A stretch of DNA of 29,348 nt, from the NCBI GenBank assembly GCA_964513415.1, contig CAZEMX010000018.1, positions 1 to 29,348 on the forward strand. The letters run 5' to 3'. The notes beneath the pieces are model-generated. The model made no database searches. It saw only the letters and a program-made list of their open reading frames with translations, and was not told the DNA's origin. Made by a program: the position numbers and the translations under genes. This document shows positions 1 to 6,706 of this stretch, piece after piece. Source of the DNA: Methanomethylicus sp964513415 (GTDB taxonomy: Archaea; Thermoproteota; Methanomethylicia; Methanomethylicales; Methanomethylicaceae). The first letter of the stretch is position 1. Each line of letters opens with the position of its first letter.

Positions 1-42
1 TCTGACAGACCAGCAGGTTTTTAGGAATGTCTCCAGGAGTAT

Positions 43-672
43 TTAGAAATCTTTTGCTAGTTGTTTTAAATGACCCCAATCCTTTACTACACCTAACCTT
101 AGCAAGTTTATAAGCCCGTCTTCTATACGTAAGCGTTTGTGTATCTGCGCTCCAGTAGCGTTGTTCCAACTTTGGTCCTCACCTAACGAAGCTCGTTCTT
201 TTATGATGTTGGCTATGGCGATGTAGTGACCTCTATGCGACGGTTTGCCTAAAATGGGTATGGCTGCGGCTGCTATGGAGTCATTTAATTCAATAAATGC
301 ATCCCCACTATCGTCTCTTAACTCAAGTAGCCGACCTCTAATAAATGTCTTGTGGATTTCTAATTGGAACTTAGGAGATAGATCTTGGGCTGCTAAAAGT
401 AGTATGTATAGATGTGCATAGGTAACGCCTGTTCTACCGCGTGTTGTAGTTATAGCGGGTCTGCTAATTTCAGACTCTACTTCTTTTATGTATGCAATAG
501 TTTTATCGAGTTTTAGCCAATTGCGGATATAAACAGGATCGGCGTTTAGTTCGTCGTATCTATATCTATTGCCTATCGCAAACAATTCCGTGAGATTTCC
601 CATGTAGTCCTTATGACCAATCTCCAACGTACCGTATTTAAAATTAACTAACATTTTTTGGTTTGTTTTCAT
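43..672 (-). CDS. KilA-N domain protein (putative phage regulator or antirepressor)
   Basis: This 209-residue protein is the only leftward gene in the window. Residues from about 10 to 115 look like a KilA-N domain, a DNA-binding fold common in phage and large DNA virus regulators. The signs are an early YGTLEIGH strand, a GNRYRY segment, a basic TTRGRTG turn, and a YAHLYILLLAAQDLSP helix leading to a conserved FI. The C-terminal 90 residues are charged and helical and I do not recognise them. The start at 672 is supported by AAGGA eight bases upstream on the minus strand. Upstream lies a strong-looking leftward promoter with embedded palindromes, so the gene is probably repressed by some phage regulator, possibly by itself. 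The domain call is by pattern; antirepressor versus repressor cannot be settled from sequence alone. Confidence 0.8.
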   Translation of the reverse strand: MKTNQKMLVNFKYGTLEIGHKDYMGNLTELFAIGNRYRYDELNADPVYIRNWLKLDKTIAYIKEVESEISRPAITTTRGRTGVTYAHLYILLLAAQDLSPKFQLEIHKTFIRGRLLELRDDSGDAFIELNDSIAAAAIPILGKPSHRGHYIAIANIIKERASLGEDQSWNNATGAQIHKRLRIEDGLINLLRLGVVKDWGHLKQLAKDF

Positions 673-690
673 TTTAATATTCCTTGGTAA

Positions 691-707
691 AATATCTGCC
701 AGTTGTT
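691..707. promoter_or_regulatory. Operator-like palindrome 3 (imperfect)
   Basis: The left half AATATCTG (691-698) is identical to that of palindrome 1. The right half CAGTTGTT (700-707) matches its partner at six of eight positions. The centre, 699, is again 26 bp from the neighbouring palindrome. The site lies in the predicted 5' leader of the KilA-N transcript. Confidence 0.5.
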
Positions 708-717
708 TAATTTAAAT

Positions 718-732
718 ATCTGAATTTCAGAT
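718..732. promoter_or_regulatory. Operator-like palindrome 2 (at the leftward start point)
   Basis: ATCTGAA-T-TTCAGAT is a perfect inverted repeat with 7-bp arms, centred at 725. That is 26 bp from palindrome 1. The same AATATCTG half-site occurs at 715-722, but the ATCTG and CAGAT cores are five bases apart here instead of one. It overlaps the predicted leftward transcription start. Confidence 0.55.
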
Positions 733-737
733 GATTT

Positions 738-766
738 ATTTTAATATCTGACAGATATTTTAGCAA
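738..766 (-). promoter_or_regulatory. Leftward sigma70-like promoter for the KilA-N gene
   Basis: On the minus strand, TTGCTA (761-766) is followed after exactly 17 bp by TAAAAT (738-743). These match the -35 consensus at four of six positions and the -10 consensus at five of six. The predicted start of transcription is near 731, about 60 nt before the KilA-N start codon. The 17-bp spacer is almost entirely a perfect palindrome, so a bound repressor would sit directly on RNA polymerase's footprint. Confidence 0.65.
743..759. promoter_or_regulatory. Operator-like palindrome 1 (perfect, within promoter spacer)
   Basis: AATATCTG-A-CAGATATT is a perfect inverted repeat with 8-bp arms around one central base (751). 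It lies between the -35 and -10 elements of the leftward promoter. This is a classic position for a repressor site. Confidence 0.65.
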
Positions 767-782
767 TAGATATTTAAATAAG

Positions 783-810
783 TAGTCAAATCCAAAAACA
801 CCTGCATAAT
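783..810 (+). promoter_or_regulatory. Possible rightward promoter for the late gene cluster
   Basis: TAGTCA (783-788), 16 bp, then CATAAT (805-810) gives four of six and five of six matches to the sigma70 hexamers. It would start transcription near 817, ahead of the zinc-ribbon gene and the packaging genes. This is the best rightward candidate seen in the 190-bp divergent gap, but the match is only moderate and a phage-specific promoter would not be recognised. Confidence 0.3.
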
Positions 811-862
811 CTGCTGGTTATTCTTGTTTACATGAGACAGATCATAAGGTATTCTCAAGGGC

Positions 863-1132
863 ATGAATAAACCAGATAAGACTAGAACCCCAATATTTAA
901 GACCTGCCCAGGATGCGAGATCCGGCCAAGACACCAATTACATGCATCCGTAGAGAATTTTGGAGTAAATACGTCGAGAAAGGACGGGTTGCAGGTGTAT
1001 TGTAAAGCCTGCCTTGCATTTAGAAGAAAGGCGGCAGGTGTTCGTAAGGATGCATACATCGAAAAATTGGAGAGGGCTGTTTTAAGGCTGAGAGCGAAAA
1101 TTATGTCAGGAGAAGGGCACAATGACCAATAA
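863..1132 (+). CDS. Small zinc-ribbon protein with basic helical C-terminus
   Basis: This 89-residue protein has two cysteine pairs, CPGC (residues 15-18) and CKAC (residues 47-50), about 28 residues apart, as in a four-cysteine zinc ribbon. The segment between them (SRKDGLQVYCKAC) follows a pattern seen in many phage zinc-ribbon and HNH-associated proteins, but no HNH catalytic core is present. The C-terminal third is basic and likely helical. It overlaps the terminase small subunit gene by 11 nt, so the two are probably translated together, and a role in DNA packaging or late control is plausible. The ribosome site is weak (AAGG ends only two bases before the ATG, or AAGGT lies further up). 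Confidence 0.65.
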   Translation: MNKPDKTRTPIFKTCPGCEIRPRHQLHASVENFGVNTSRKDGLQVYCKACLAFRRKAAGVRKDAYIEKLERAVLRLRAKIMSGEGHNDQ

Positions 1133-1862
1133 AATGCATGAGTGGATGGATGGAGACGATTTGGACGAAGGCGAGAGTAAGGACGAGTGGGATGATTTGA
1201 ATGCGCCGATAGCAGGGAAAGATCAGTTGGACGCAGCTGTATGGGATGACGAAAGTACCGATGAGATTATATTTGCATCCAAGGTAGCCCCAATTAAAAG
1301 GCGCGATTCCAATCGGTCGGGGACCGATCTACTCGCTTCGGAATCACGGTATAGCAGCGAGAAGCACGAACGCAGTTCGGGCGAAATCGCGGTCCTCCGA
1401 GATGTTGCATACCAGGAAGTAGAGATACGAGACCCGTCAGATATATCGTATCCTGTATCGTTGCCGATTGAGTTGGCGCTGAACGAGCACCCAGCAGGAG
1501 ATATTTGTAGGTCGTATGGCATGAGTGTAGACGATCTGACAAGGTTGATGGAAGATCCTGTGTTTTCAGCAGCGTTGAAGAACGCTAGAAATATGCTGAA
1601 GAAAGAGGGGGTGTCGTTCAAGCTCAAGGCCAAGATGCAGGCTGAAGAACTCCTAAAAACGTCGTGGGGCATAATACACGACCCGAGATCGCCGCATAGC
1701 GTGAGGGCAGATCTTATAAAATCGACGGTGAAGTGGGCAGGATACGACGTATCTGAAAACACCTCTGTGCATACAGGCAGTGGCTTCGCGATCAATATTA
1801 ACTTCAGTAAAGAAGATGTTAGTCGTAGGGATCGAGAGAAACTCGTGATTGACCACGAATGA
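1122..1862 (+). CDS. terS: Terminase small subunit (DNA-recognition subunit of packaging motor)
   Basis: This 246-residue protein lies immediately before the large terminase. It has an acidic N-terminal 70 residues. A low-complexity linker contains SSEKHERSSGEIAV (residues 78-91), which recurs in the next small ORF. From about residue 120 there is a helix-turn-helix-like region (AGDICRSYGMSVDDLTRLM) followed by long charged helices and a C-terminal HTGSGFAININF strand. This arrangement and position fit phage small terminase subunits that bind the packaging site and regulate the large subunit. The assignment rests on context and architecture because small terminases diverge rapidly. The stop codon overlaps the ATG of the downstream 35-codon ORF (TGATG). 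Confidence 0.72.
   Translation: MTNKMHEWMDGDDLDEGESKDEWDDLNAPIAGKDQLDAAVWDDESTDEIIFASKVAPIKRRDSNRSGTDLLASESRYSSEKHERSSGEIAVLRDVAYQEVEIRDPSDISYPVSLPIELALNEHPAGDICRSYGMSVDDLTRLMEDPVFSAALKNARNMLKKEGVSFKLKAKMQAEELLKTSWGIIHDPRSPHSVRADLIKSTVKWAGYDVSENTSVHTGSGFAININFSKEDVSRRDREKLVIDHE
1355..1394 (+). repeat. 40-nt direct repeat, copy A (inside terS)
   Basis: The sequence starts CAGCGAGAAGCAC and ends AATCGCGGTC. It matches copy B (1906-1945) at 36 of 40 positions with no gaps. In terS it encodes SEKHERSSGEIAV. Confidence 0.85.
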
Positions 1863-1969
1863 TGGTTAAGACAAAACGTGCAGAATGGAGGGAGTACAGC
1901 ACGAACAGCGAGAAGCACAAACGAAGTTTGGGCGGAATCGCGGTCTATAAGTGCGGTCTTTATGAATAA
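1862..1969 (+). CDS. 35-residue mini-ORF at the terS-terL junction
   Basis: The ORF starts at an ATG overlapping the terS stop (TGATG) and ends at a TAA overlapping the ATG of the proposed terL start (ATGAATAA), so it could couple translation from terS to terL. It encodes a basic peptide whose residues 16-28, SEKHKRSLGGIAV, align with SEKHERSSGEIAV in TerS, ten of thirteen identical and in the same reading frame. That agreement argues that the frame was once, or still is, coding. It may be a leader peptide, a relic of a duplicated terS segment, or simply the frame in which a DNA site happens to read open. There is no independent ribosome-binding site just upstream. Confidence 0.45.
   Translation: MVKTKRAEWREYSTNSEKHKRSLGGIAVYKCGLYE
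1906..1945 (+). repeat. 40-nt direct repeat, copy B (terS-terL junction)
   Basis: This copy matches copy A (1355-1394) at 36 of 40 positions. The four differences fall at repeat positions 14, 19, 24 and 30. Three of them change the amino acid in the shared frame. It lies inside the mini-ORF, 17 nt before the proposed terL start. Confidence 0.85.
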
Positions 1970-4331
1970 CGTAGAGTACACACCGCCTCCTACTGTGGAG
2001 GACTTTATTAAGTGCAAATTGGACGGGGAGTTGTTTTACTCGTACATCGTTGGACCATATGGGCCTGTTTCAGGAGATACTGAATATCTGACACCTTCTG
2101 GATGGAAGCCGATAAATAAGTATGTACCTGGAGAAAAAATAGCACAGTGGACTCCAGATGAATCGGGAGACCCTAAGAATGGAAGGATAGAATTTGTAGA
2201 TCCTGATGACTATATAGTTACGGAAGCTACGGAATTTATTCATTTCAAGAATAAGAAGAGTTTATCCATGATGCTGTCGCCGAATCATCGAGTACCGCTG
2301 TACGGATGGGACGGCAAATTCAAAGTGATGACTGCAGCAGAAGCAGCCGCTAAGCCTTCAAAATGTATAGTACCGACAGCTTTTGTAGTAGACCGTCCAG
2401 GAACGGAAATGTCAGAAGCCTTGCTGCGATTAGGAGTAGCGATAAATGCAGACGGGCACTTTCCGCCACGTAGTAAGAAATGCATTATTACGGTAAGGAA
2501 AGAAAGGAAGAAACGAAGGATCCGTCATCTGCTCGACAATCTAGGAATCACTTATGATGAAAGAACTACAGATCCTAACAGACTGACAGAAACAAGATTC
2601 TTATTTGAGAGTCCTTATGTTGGCAAGCATTTCGACAGTATTTGGTGGGATGCATCTACTAAGGAGTTAGAGATTATTCTTGCAGAAACTATCTTCTGGG
2701 ACGGTGCATATGAAAGCGATGAACAGATATATTTTTCTACGAGCAAATTGGACGCTGATTTTATTCAGTATGCTGCACATGCTGTGGGAGGAAGAGCTTC
2801 TATTTCTAAAGTCGTAGATAAAAGAAATAATGCATGGTCGCCTGTGTATGTTGTAAGGATAGCAAGACCGGCATCTCAGAAATCAAATGTACTATTAAGG
2901 AAGGATACTATAGATATTGAAAGAAAACTTGCTGTAGGCAGTAAACAATATTGTTTCTCTACGAAATCGAGTTTCTTTTTGGCAAGGCATGCCGATAGGA
3001 TATTTGTAACGGGGAATAGTGGCAAGACTACAGGGATGTTGTTTAAGATTGCATACATGGCCAAGTTGCAGGATAAGGATCCAAGGGATGGGCTGAGAAA
3101 ATCAAGGGCAGTTGTGGTTAGGAATACGGCGGCGCAGCTCAGGGATACCACGCTGTCTAGTTGGAATTATTGGTTCAAGGATGGGCAGGCGGGGAAGTGG
3201 TTCGCGACAAAAGTAATGTTCTTGCTGAAATTTGACGATGTAGAGTGTGAAGTGATGTTCCGTGCACTCGATACAGAAGAAGACGTAGCAAGGGTATTGT
3301 CACTTGAGATTACGTTCGCAGTGATTGATGAATTCGTGCAGATCCCTGGCAAAATTATAGAGGCGCTGTCAGGACGATGTGGAAGGTATCCACCCAAAAA
3401 GGATGGAGGGGCTACTAATTTTGGCATGTGGGGAGCGAGCAACCCTGGAGAAGAAGGTACATGGTGGCACAAGCAGTTAGTAGAAGAGCCGCCGAGCAAT
3501 TTGTTTTACTTCCATCAGCCGAGTGGGTTGGCTCGAGACGCAGAAAATCTGGAGAATCTGCCAAATAAATACTACCAAAACTTACTAGCAGGTAAATCAG
3601 ATGCATGGATAAAGCAGTTCGTGGAAGCGGAATGGGGCTACAACGTAAGCGGACAGCCGGTTGTGCCTACCTTTTCCAGAGAGTTGCATGTGAGTAAATA
3701 TCCGATCGAGCCAAATCAGAATATAGAATTGATCATTGGTTACGACCCAGGATTGGCAGGAAGTGCGCTGATATTCGGTCAGATGGACTTATTTGGCAGG
3801 CTGTTGGTCTTTGATGAAATCATCCTGCAGAATTACGGCACAGAACGTATGATACGAGATCGGCTGTTGCCACTCATAAAGCACAAATATGAGGGGTTTG
3901 ATGTGGTAATTGCACCAGATCCGGCAGCAAATTCTAGAAGTATGAGTAACGAAACATCGATCGTGCAGATACTAAAAGAAGAAAAGTGGCGTAAATACTG
4001 GAGAGTTAAGGTGGATGACAATAATTTATTGTCTCCAAGGTTGGAAGCAATAGAAGCGTTTACGACAAAAATAACAGAAAAAGGTCCGGCGCTTAGGGTT
4101 GATGCATCGTGTAAAGTGTTGATCAGAGCGCTGACGGGCGGTTGGCGGTACGAGAAAACGCAGAAAGGGATAGAGAAGGTAGTTCCTGAAAAGAATGAAT
4201 ATTCTCATCCTGGAGATGCGTTTGGCTACCTATGCAGGTATCACGTAAGATACAATGCAGGAAAAACTCGTAGAGTCAGACACTTAAGTAACGTGTCTAG
4301 TACGTTCCACAACCCGTACATAGGAAGGTGA
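1962..4331 (+). CDS. terL: Terminase large subunit precursor, intein-interrupted
   Basis: This is the packaging motor: an ATPase that pumps DNA through the portal, plus a nuclease that cuts it. The 789-residue precursor would splice to 471 residues. Residues 1-34 end in GPYG and the C-extein starts SGKTTG, so together they make the Walker A motif GPYGSGKT. Walker B is TFAVIDE (D456-E457 of the precursor). The RNase H-like nuclease shows GYDPG (D595), APDPAA (D653) and HPGDAFGY (D752). The ATG at 1962 is chosen over the in-frame GTG at 1878: the stretch between them reads as the wrong frame of the repeat-bearing mini-ORF, and the ATG overlaps that ORF's stop. The ribosome site is weak, in keeping with coupling. 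Packaging needs the intein to splice. Confidence 0.93.
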   Translation: MNNVEYTPPPTVEDFIKCKLDGELFYSYIVGPYGPVSGDTEYLTPSGWKPINKYVPGEKIAQWTPDESGDPKNGRIEFVDPDDYIVTEATEFIHFKNKKSLSMMLSPNHRVPLYGWDGKFKVMTAAEAAAKPSKCIVPTAFVVDRPGTEMSEALLRLGVAINADGHFPPRSKKCIITVRKERKKRRIRHLLDNLGITYDERTTDPNRLTETRFLFESPYVGKHFDSIWWDASTKELEIILAETIFWDGAYESDEQIYFSTSKLDADFIQYAAHAVGGRASISKVVDKRNNAWSPVYVVRIARPASQKSNVLLRKDTIDIERKLAVGSKQYCFSTKSSFFLARHADRIFVTGNSGKTTGMLFKIAYMAKLQDKDPRDGLRKSRAVVVRNTAAQLRDTTLSSWNYWFKDGQAGKWFATKVMFLLKFDDVECEVMFRALDTEEDVARVLSLEITFAVIDEFVQIPGKIIEALSGRCGRYPPKKDGGATNFGMWGASNPGEEGTWWHKQLVEEPPSNLFYFHQPSGLARDAENLENLPNKYYQNLLAGKSDAWIKQFVEAEWGYNVSGQPVVPTFSRELHVSKYPIEPNQNIELIIGYDPGLAGSALIFGQMDLFGRLLVFDEIILQNYGTERMIRDRLLPLIKHKYEGFDVVIAPDPAANSRSMSNETSIVQILKEEKWRKYWRVKVDDNNLLSPRLEAIEAFTTKITEKGPALRVDASCKVLIRALTGGWRYEKTQKGIEKVVPEKNEYSHPGDAFGYLCRYHVRYNAGKTRRVRHLSNVSSTFHNPYIGR
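2064..3017 (+). other. Intein with LAGLIDADG homing endonuclease inside TerL Walker A
   Basis: The 318-residue insertion splits the ATP-binding loop between GPYG and SGKT. The N-terminal block A is PVSGDTEYLTPSGW, block B contains SPNH (His75), and block F reads QYCFSTKSSFFL (Cys297). The end is VTGN (Asn318) followed by Ser+1. Two dodecapeptide motifs, LGVAINADG (about residues 123-131) and ILAETIFWDG (205-214), keep their acidic residues, and DFIQYAAHAVGGRASI is typical of LAGLIDADG endonucleases, so both splicing and homing may be active. The first residue is proline, not the usual Cys or Ser. A cysteine at block F position 4 and Thr at block G position 5 resemble class 3 inteins, but the class 3 Trp two residues after the block B His is Val77 here. 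Boundaries follow from restoring the Walker A motif. Confidence 0.93.
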
Positions 4332-4335
4332 TCAA

Positions 4336-6579
4336 ATGGCAGAGTCTCAAACAGAATCAGTAAAGAACGTAACGGTAGGAGCAGTAGAAGAAGGTGCAGA
4401 TGCAGGAAGTCAGATCGTCGCACCAGTGCTGAACGATAAGGCGCTTATGGCGCTAGGAACTAGACTTAGAGCCAAGTTTGAAAAGTATAAAGGGGATAGA
4501 GTATCGTACGAAAATCAGTGGATAAAGAACGTACGTCAGATACTGGGCGTATACGACCCTGAAATTGAGACTAAGATTGGCAATAGATCGAAGGCGTATC
4601 CGAAGCTTACAAGGGTTAAATGCGTATCAATGCTGTCTCGACTGATGAACTTGCTGTTTACTGCAGGAGAAAAGAACTACGAAATACGACCTTCTCCGGT
4701 TCCTGAATTAAGTAGCGAAGATTTATCGGGAATACTTGAAGGAATTGCACCAGAATCAACTGATCAGGAAATAGAGGAAGCGATCTATAAGTTTGCGAAA
4801 TTGAGAGCAGAACGATTAGAGCGGGAGATCGATGATCAATTGCAGGAGTTAGGCGGAGATAAGAGCTTATCGTACGTTGCGTTGTGTCGCAAAGTATTGA
4901 AGAGTGGTATACGTTACGGCATAGGGGTATTGGAAGGGCCGTTTGCAGAAAGTGTCAGGGCGCGTACCTGGACGAGAGATTTAGACGGTACGTTGGTAGA
5001 GAATAAGATGGATAAGTTCAGGCCTTGCTTCGATTTTGTGCCTGTTTGGGACTATTACCCAGATCTGAGTGCCAAGTATTTCCATCAAATGGAGGGTAGT
5101 TTTAGACGTATTGTGATGTCGAAACATGAGCTGATTGAGATGGCGAACGATAGGTCTGAGACGGTATTTAAGGACAAGATCGACGAAGTTATCCGAAGAT
5201 ATCCAAACGGCAACTATAAGAGCTACTCGTTTGAAACGCAGTTGAAAGAAATTGGCAACCAAAGTGCAGTCAATATGGAGTCTAGTAATAAATACGAAAT
5301 CTTTAGGTATATCGGCCATATTTCTGCAGACTCGTTCAGGGAAGCGGGGATACCAGTGCCTGATAATGTGATCAGCGATGACGTTATTGCGCATGTGATG
5401 CTTGTAGAAAATATACCGATCATGGCGCATCTGGATCCGTGGAGTTCCATGAACGAAGGAAGGACTGTACCGATGTACCATCACTTCATATTTGAGGAAG
5501 ATGATACGAATATGCTGGGAGAAGGGCTACCATCGATTGTAAGAGATAGTCAGTTAGGTGTCTGTGCAAGTACAAGGATGTTGTTGGATAATGCGTCCGT
5601 GATGCGCAATTTCGAAGTAAATAGAGACTTATTGATACAAGATCAGGACATGACCAATATCTATACGGATAAGATATGGTATCGGGAGGATGGACCGGCA
5701 ACTGCGCACATACCTGCAATACGTTCGGTAGAGCTGCCGATGTACTTACCTGAACTGCAGAATCTGGTGAAAATGTTTAAGGACTTTTCTGATGAAGAGA
5801 CGTTTGTCAACGCAGCGACTGGTGGGGATATGCAGAACGGTCCTTCAGAACCGTTCAGAACGGCAGCAGGAGCGTCAATGTTGCAGGGCATGGCGGCACT
5901 ACCATTTAAAGACGTTGTGCGAAATTTCGACGTGTTCACTGAGTCTGTGATCGGTTCTATTGTTACTTTCAATAAACTGTTTAACAAAGATATGAAATCT
6001 ATAAAGGGAGATTTCACCCCAGTTGCAAGAGGGGCGACGAGTTTGATGGCGAAAGAAGTGCTTGGCATACAGCTTGATAATTTAGTGAACAGCCTGTCGG
6101 ATGAAGAGAAAAAATACGTTAAGTTTAGAGATCTGCTCGCTGCTCGAGTAAGAGTGAGAGATCTGGACGCTGAAAGTGTGGTTGTAAGCCCAATAGAAGC
6201 TGAAAAAATAGACAAGGCAGAGCAAGATGCATTGGCGAAACAGCAGATTCATCAGGAAGAAATGATGAGAGCTGAACTGAGAAAAGTGTTGTCTGAAGCG
6301 TTTAAATCAGTGTCTTTGGCGAATAAGAATATGGCTCAGGCAGAAGCACAATCTGCAGAGTTGGTATTAGATGCGATGGAGCAGGGCATAAATGCAGCAG
6401 AATTAAGTGGCAAAGGAGAAGGTAATGGAAAAGAGTTTGAGTCAGGAACTGGCGGAGATAAACGGGGACTTGTGCAAATTGCTCAAGGAGCCGGAGATGT
6501 ACAGGGTGGCAAAGCTGTTCAACCAGAAGATATCTTTGGAAGCGGAGCGATGCCTTCGGGACCTGTCGGCAACGGTTAG
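4336..6579 (+). CDS. Portal protein (head-tail connector and DNA channel)
   Basis: The 747-residue protein is placed directly after the terminase, as usual for portals, and its length fits podovirus portals such as those of P22 and N4. It starts with a low-complexity acidic leader (residues 1-35). This is followed by a helical N-terminal region with NQWIKNVRQILGVYDP and KCVSMLSRLMNLLFTAGEKN, a pattern common in portals of this group. A central part has the VPVWDYYPD wing segment and ENIPIMAHLDPW. A long helical stretch from about 595 to 690 may form the barrel or crown. The Shine-Dalgarno site (AGGAAGGTGA) is excellent, seven bases before the ATG. The last 155 nt overlap the next gene. Confidence 0.88.
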   Translation: MAESQTESVKNVTVGAVEEGADAGSQIVAPVLNDKALMALGTRLRAKFEKYKGDRVSYENQWIKNVRQILGVYDPEIETKIGNRSKAYPKLTRVKCVSMLSRLMNLLFTAGEKNYEIRPSPVPELSSEDLSGILEGIAPESTDQEIEEAIYKFAKLRAERLEREIDDQLQELGGDKSLSYVALCRKVLKSGIRYGIGVLEGPFAESVRARTWTRDLDGTLVENKMDKFRPCFDFVPVWDYYPDLSAKYFHQMEGSFRRIVMSKHELIEMANDRSETVFKDKIDEVIRRYPNGNYKSYSFETQLKEIGNQSAVNMESSNKYEIFRYIGHISADSFREAGIPVPDNVISDDVIAHVMLVENIPIMAHLDPWSSMNEGRTVPMYHHFIFEEDDTNMLGEGLPSIVRDSQLGVCASTRMLLDNASVMRNFEVNRDLLIQDQDMTNIYTDKIWYREDGPATAHIPAIRSVELPMYLPELQNLVKMFKDFSDEETFVNAATGGDMQNGPSEPFRTAAGASMLQGMAALPFKDVVRNFDVFTESVIGSIVTFNKLFNKDMKSIKGDFTPVARGATSLMAKEVLGIQLDNLVNSLSDEEKKYVKFRDLLAARVRVRDLDAESVVVSPIEAEKIDKAEQDALAKQQIHQEEMMRAELRKVLSEAFKSVSLANKNMAQAEAQSAELVLDAMEQGINAAELSGKGEGNGKEFESGTGGDKRGLVQIAQGAGDVQGGKAVQPEDIFGSGAMPSGPVGNG

Positions 6580-6706
6580 TTCAGGTGACAGAGACATGCT
6601 CAGTTCAGTAGCGGTTGAGTTGGCTCAGTTGGAAAGATTGCACAAGGAGCTGTTAAAGGCTCCATTGGAAATTAAAATTAGATATAAAGGAAAAATAGAT
6701 GGCTGA
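6425..6706 (+). CDS. Small helical protein overlapping portal and scaffold genes
   Basis: This 93-residue, mostly alpha-helical protein (MEKSLSQELAEINGD at the start, basic IKIRYKGKIDG at the end) is read in a different frame from the portal gene over 155 nt. The ATG at 6425 is chosen over an upstream GTG at 6407 because AAGGAG lies six bases before it. The gene continues 127 nt past the portal stop and overlaps the scaffold start by 8 nt, which supports it being real. Function is unknown. Its position between portal and scaffold suggests a part in head assembly or packaging. Confidence 0.75.
   Translation: MEKSLSQELAEINGDLCKLLKEPEMYRVAKLFNQKISLEAERCLRDLSATVSSGDRDMLSSVAVELAQLERLHKELLKAPLEIKIRYKGKIDG

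Noticed and set aside
760..1122. Minus-strand frame of 120 codons covering the divergent control region and the zinc-ribbon gene
   Set aside because: It runs through the operator array and is antisense to a gene with clear cysteine pairs; no sign of a real product.
1223..2017. Long open frame (264 codons) on the minus strand opposite terS and the terS-terL junction
   Set aside because: It is antisense to well-supported genes, has no credible family motifs or ribosome site, and its composition looks like the complement of the plus-strand code.
2083..2093. AATATCTGACA inside the intein as another operator copy
   Set aside because: It matches 11 bases of the 17-bp site but has no second arm and lies in conserved coding sequence, so it is most likely chance; similar half-sites occur elsewhere, for example near 8458.
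6407..6424. Upstream GTG as the start of the small gene overlapping the portal
   Set aside because: ATG 6425 has AAGGAG at the right distance and the GTG has no such support.
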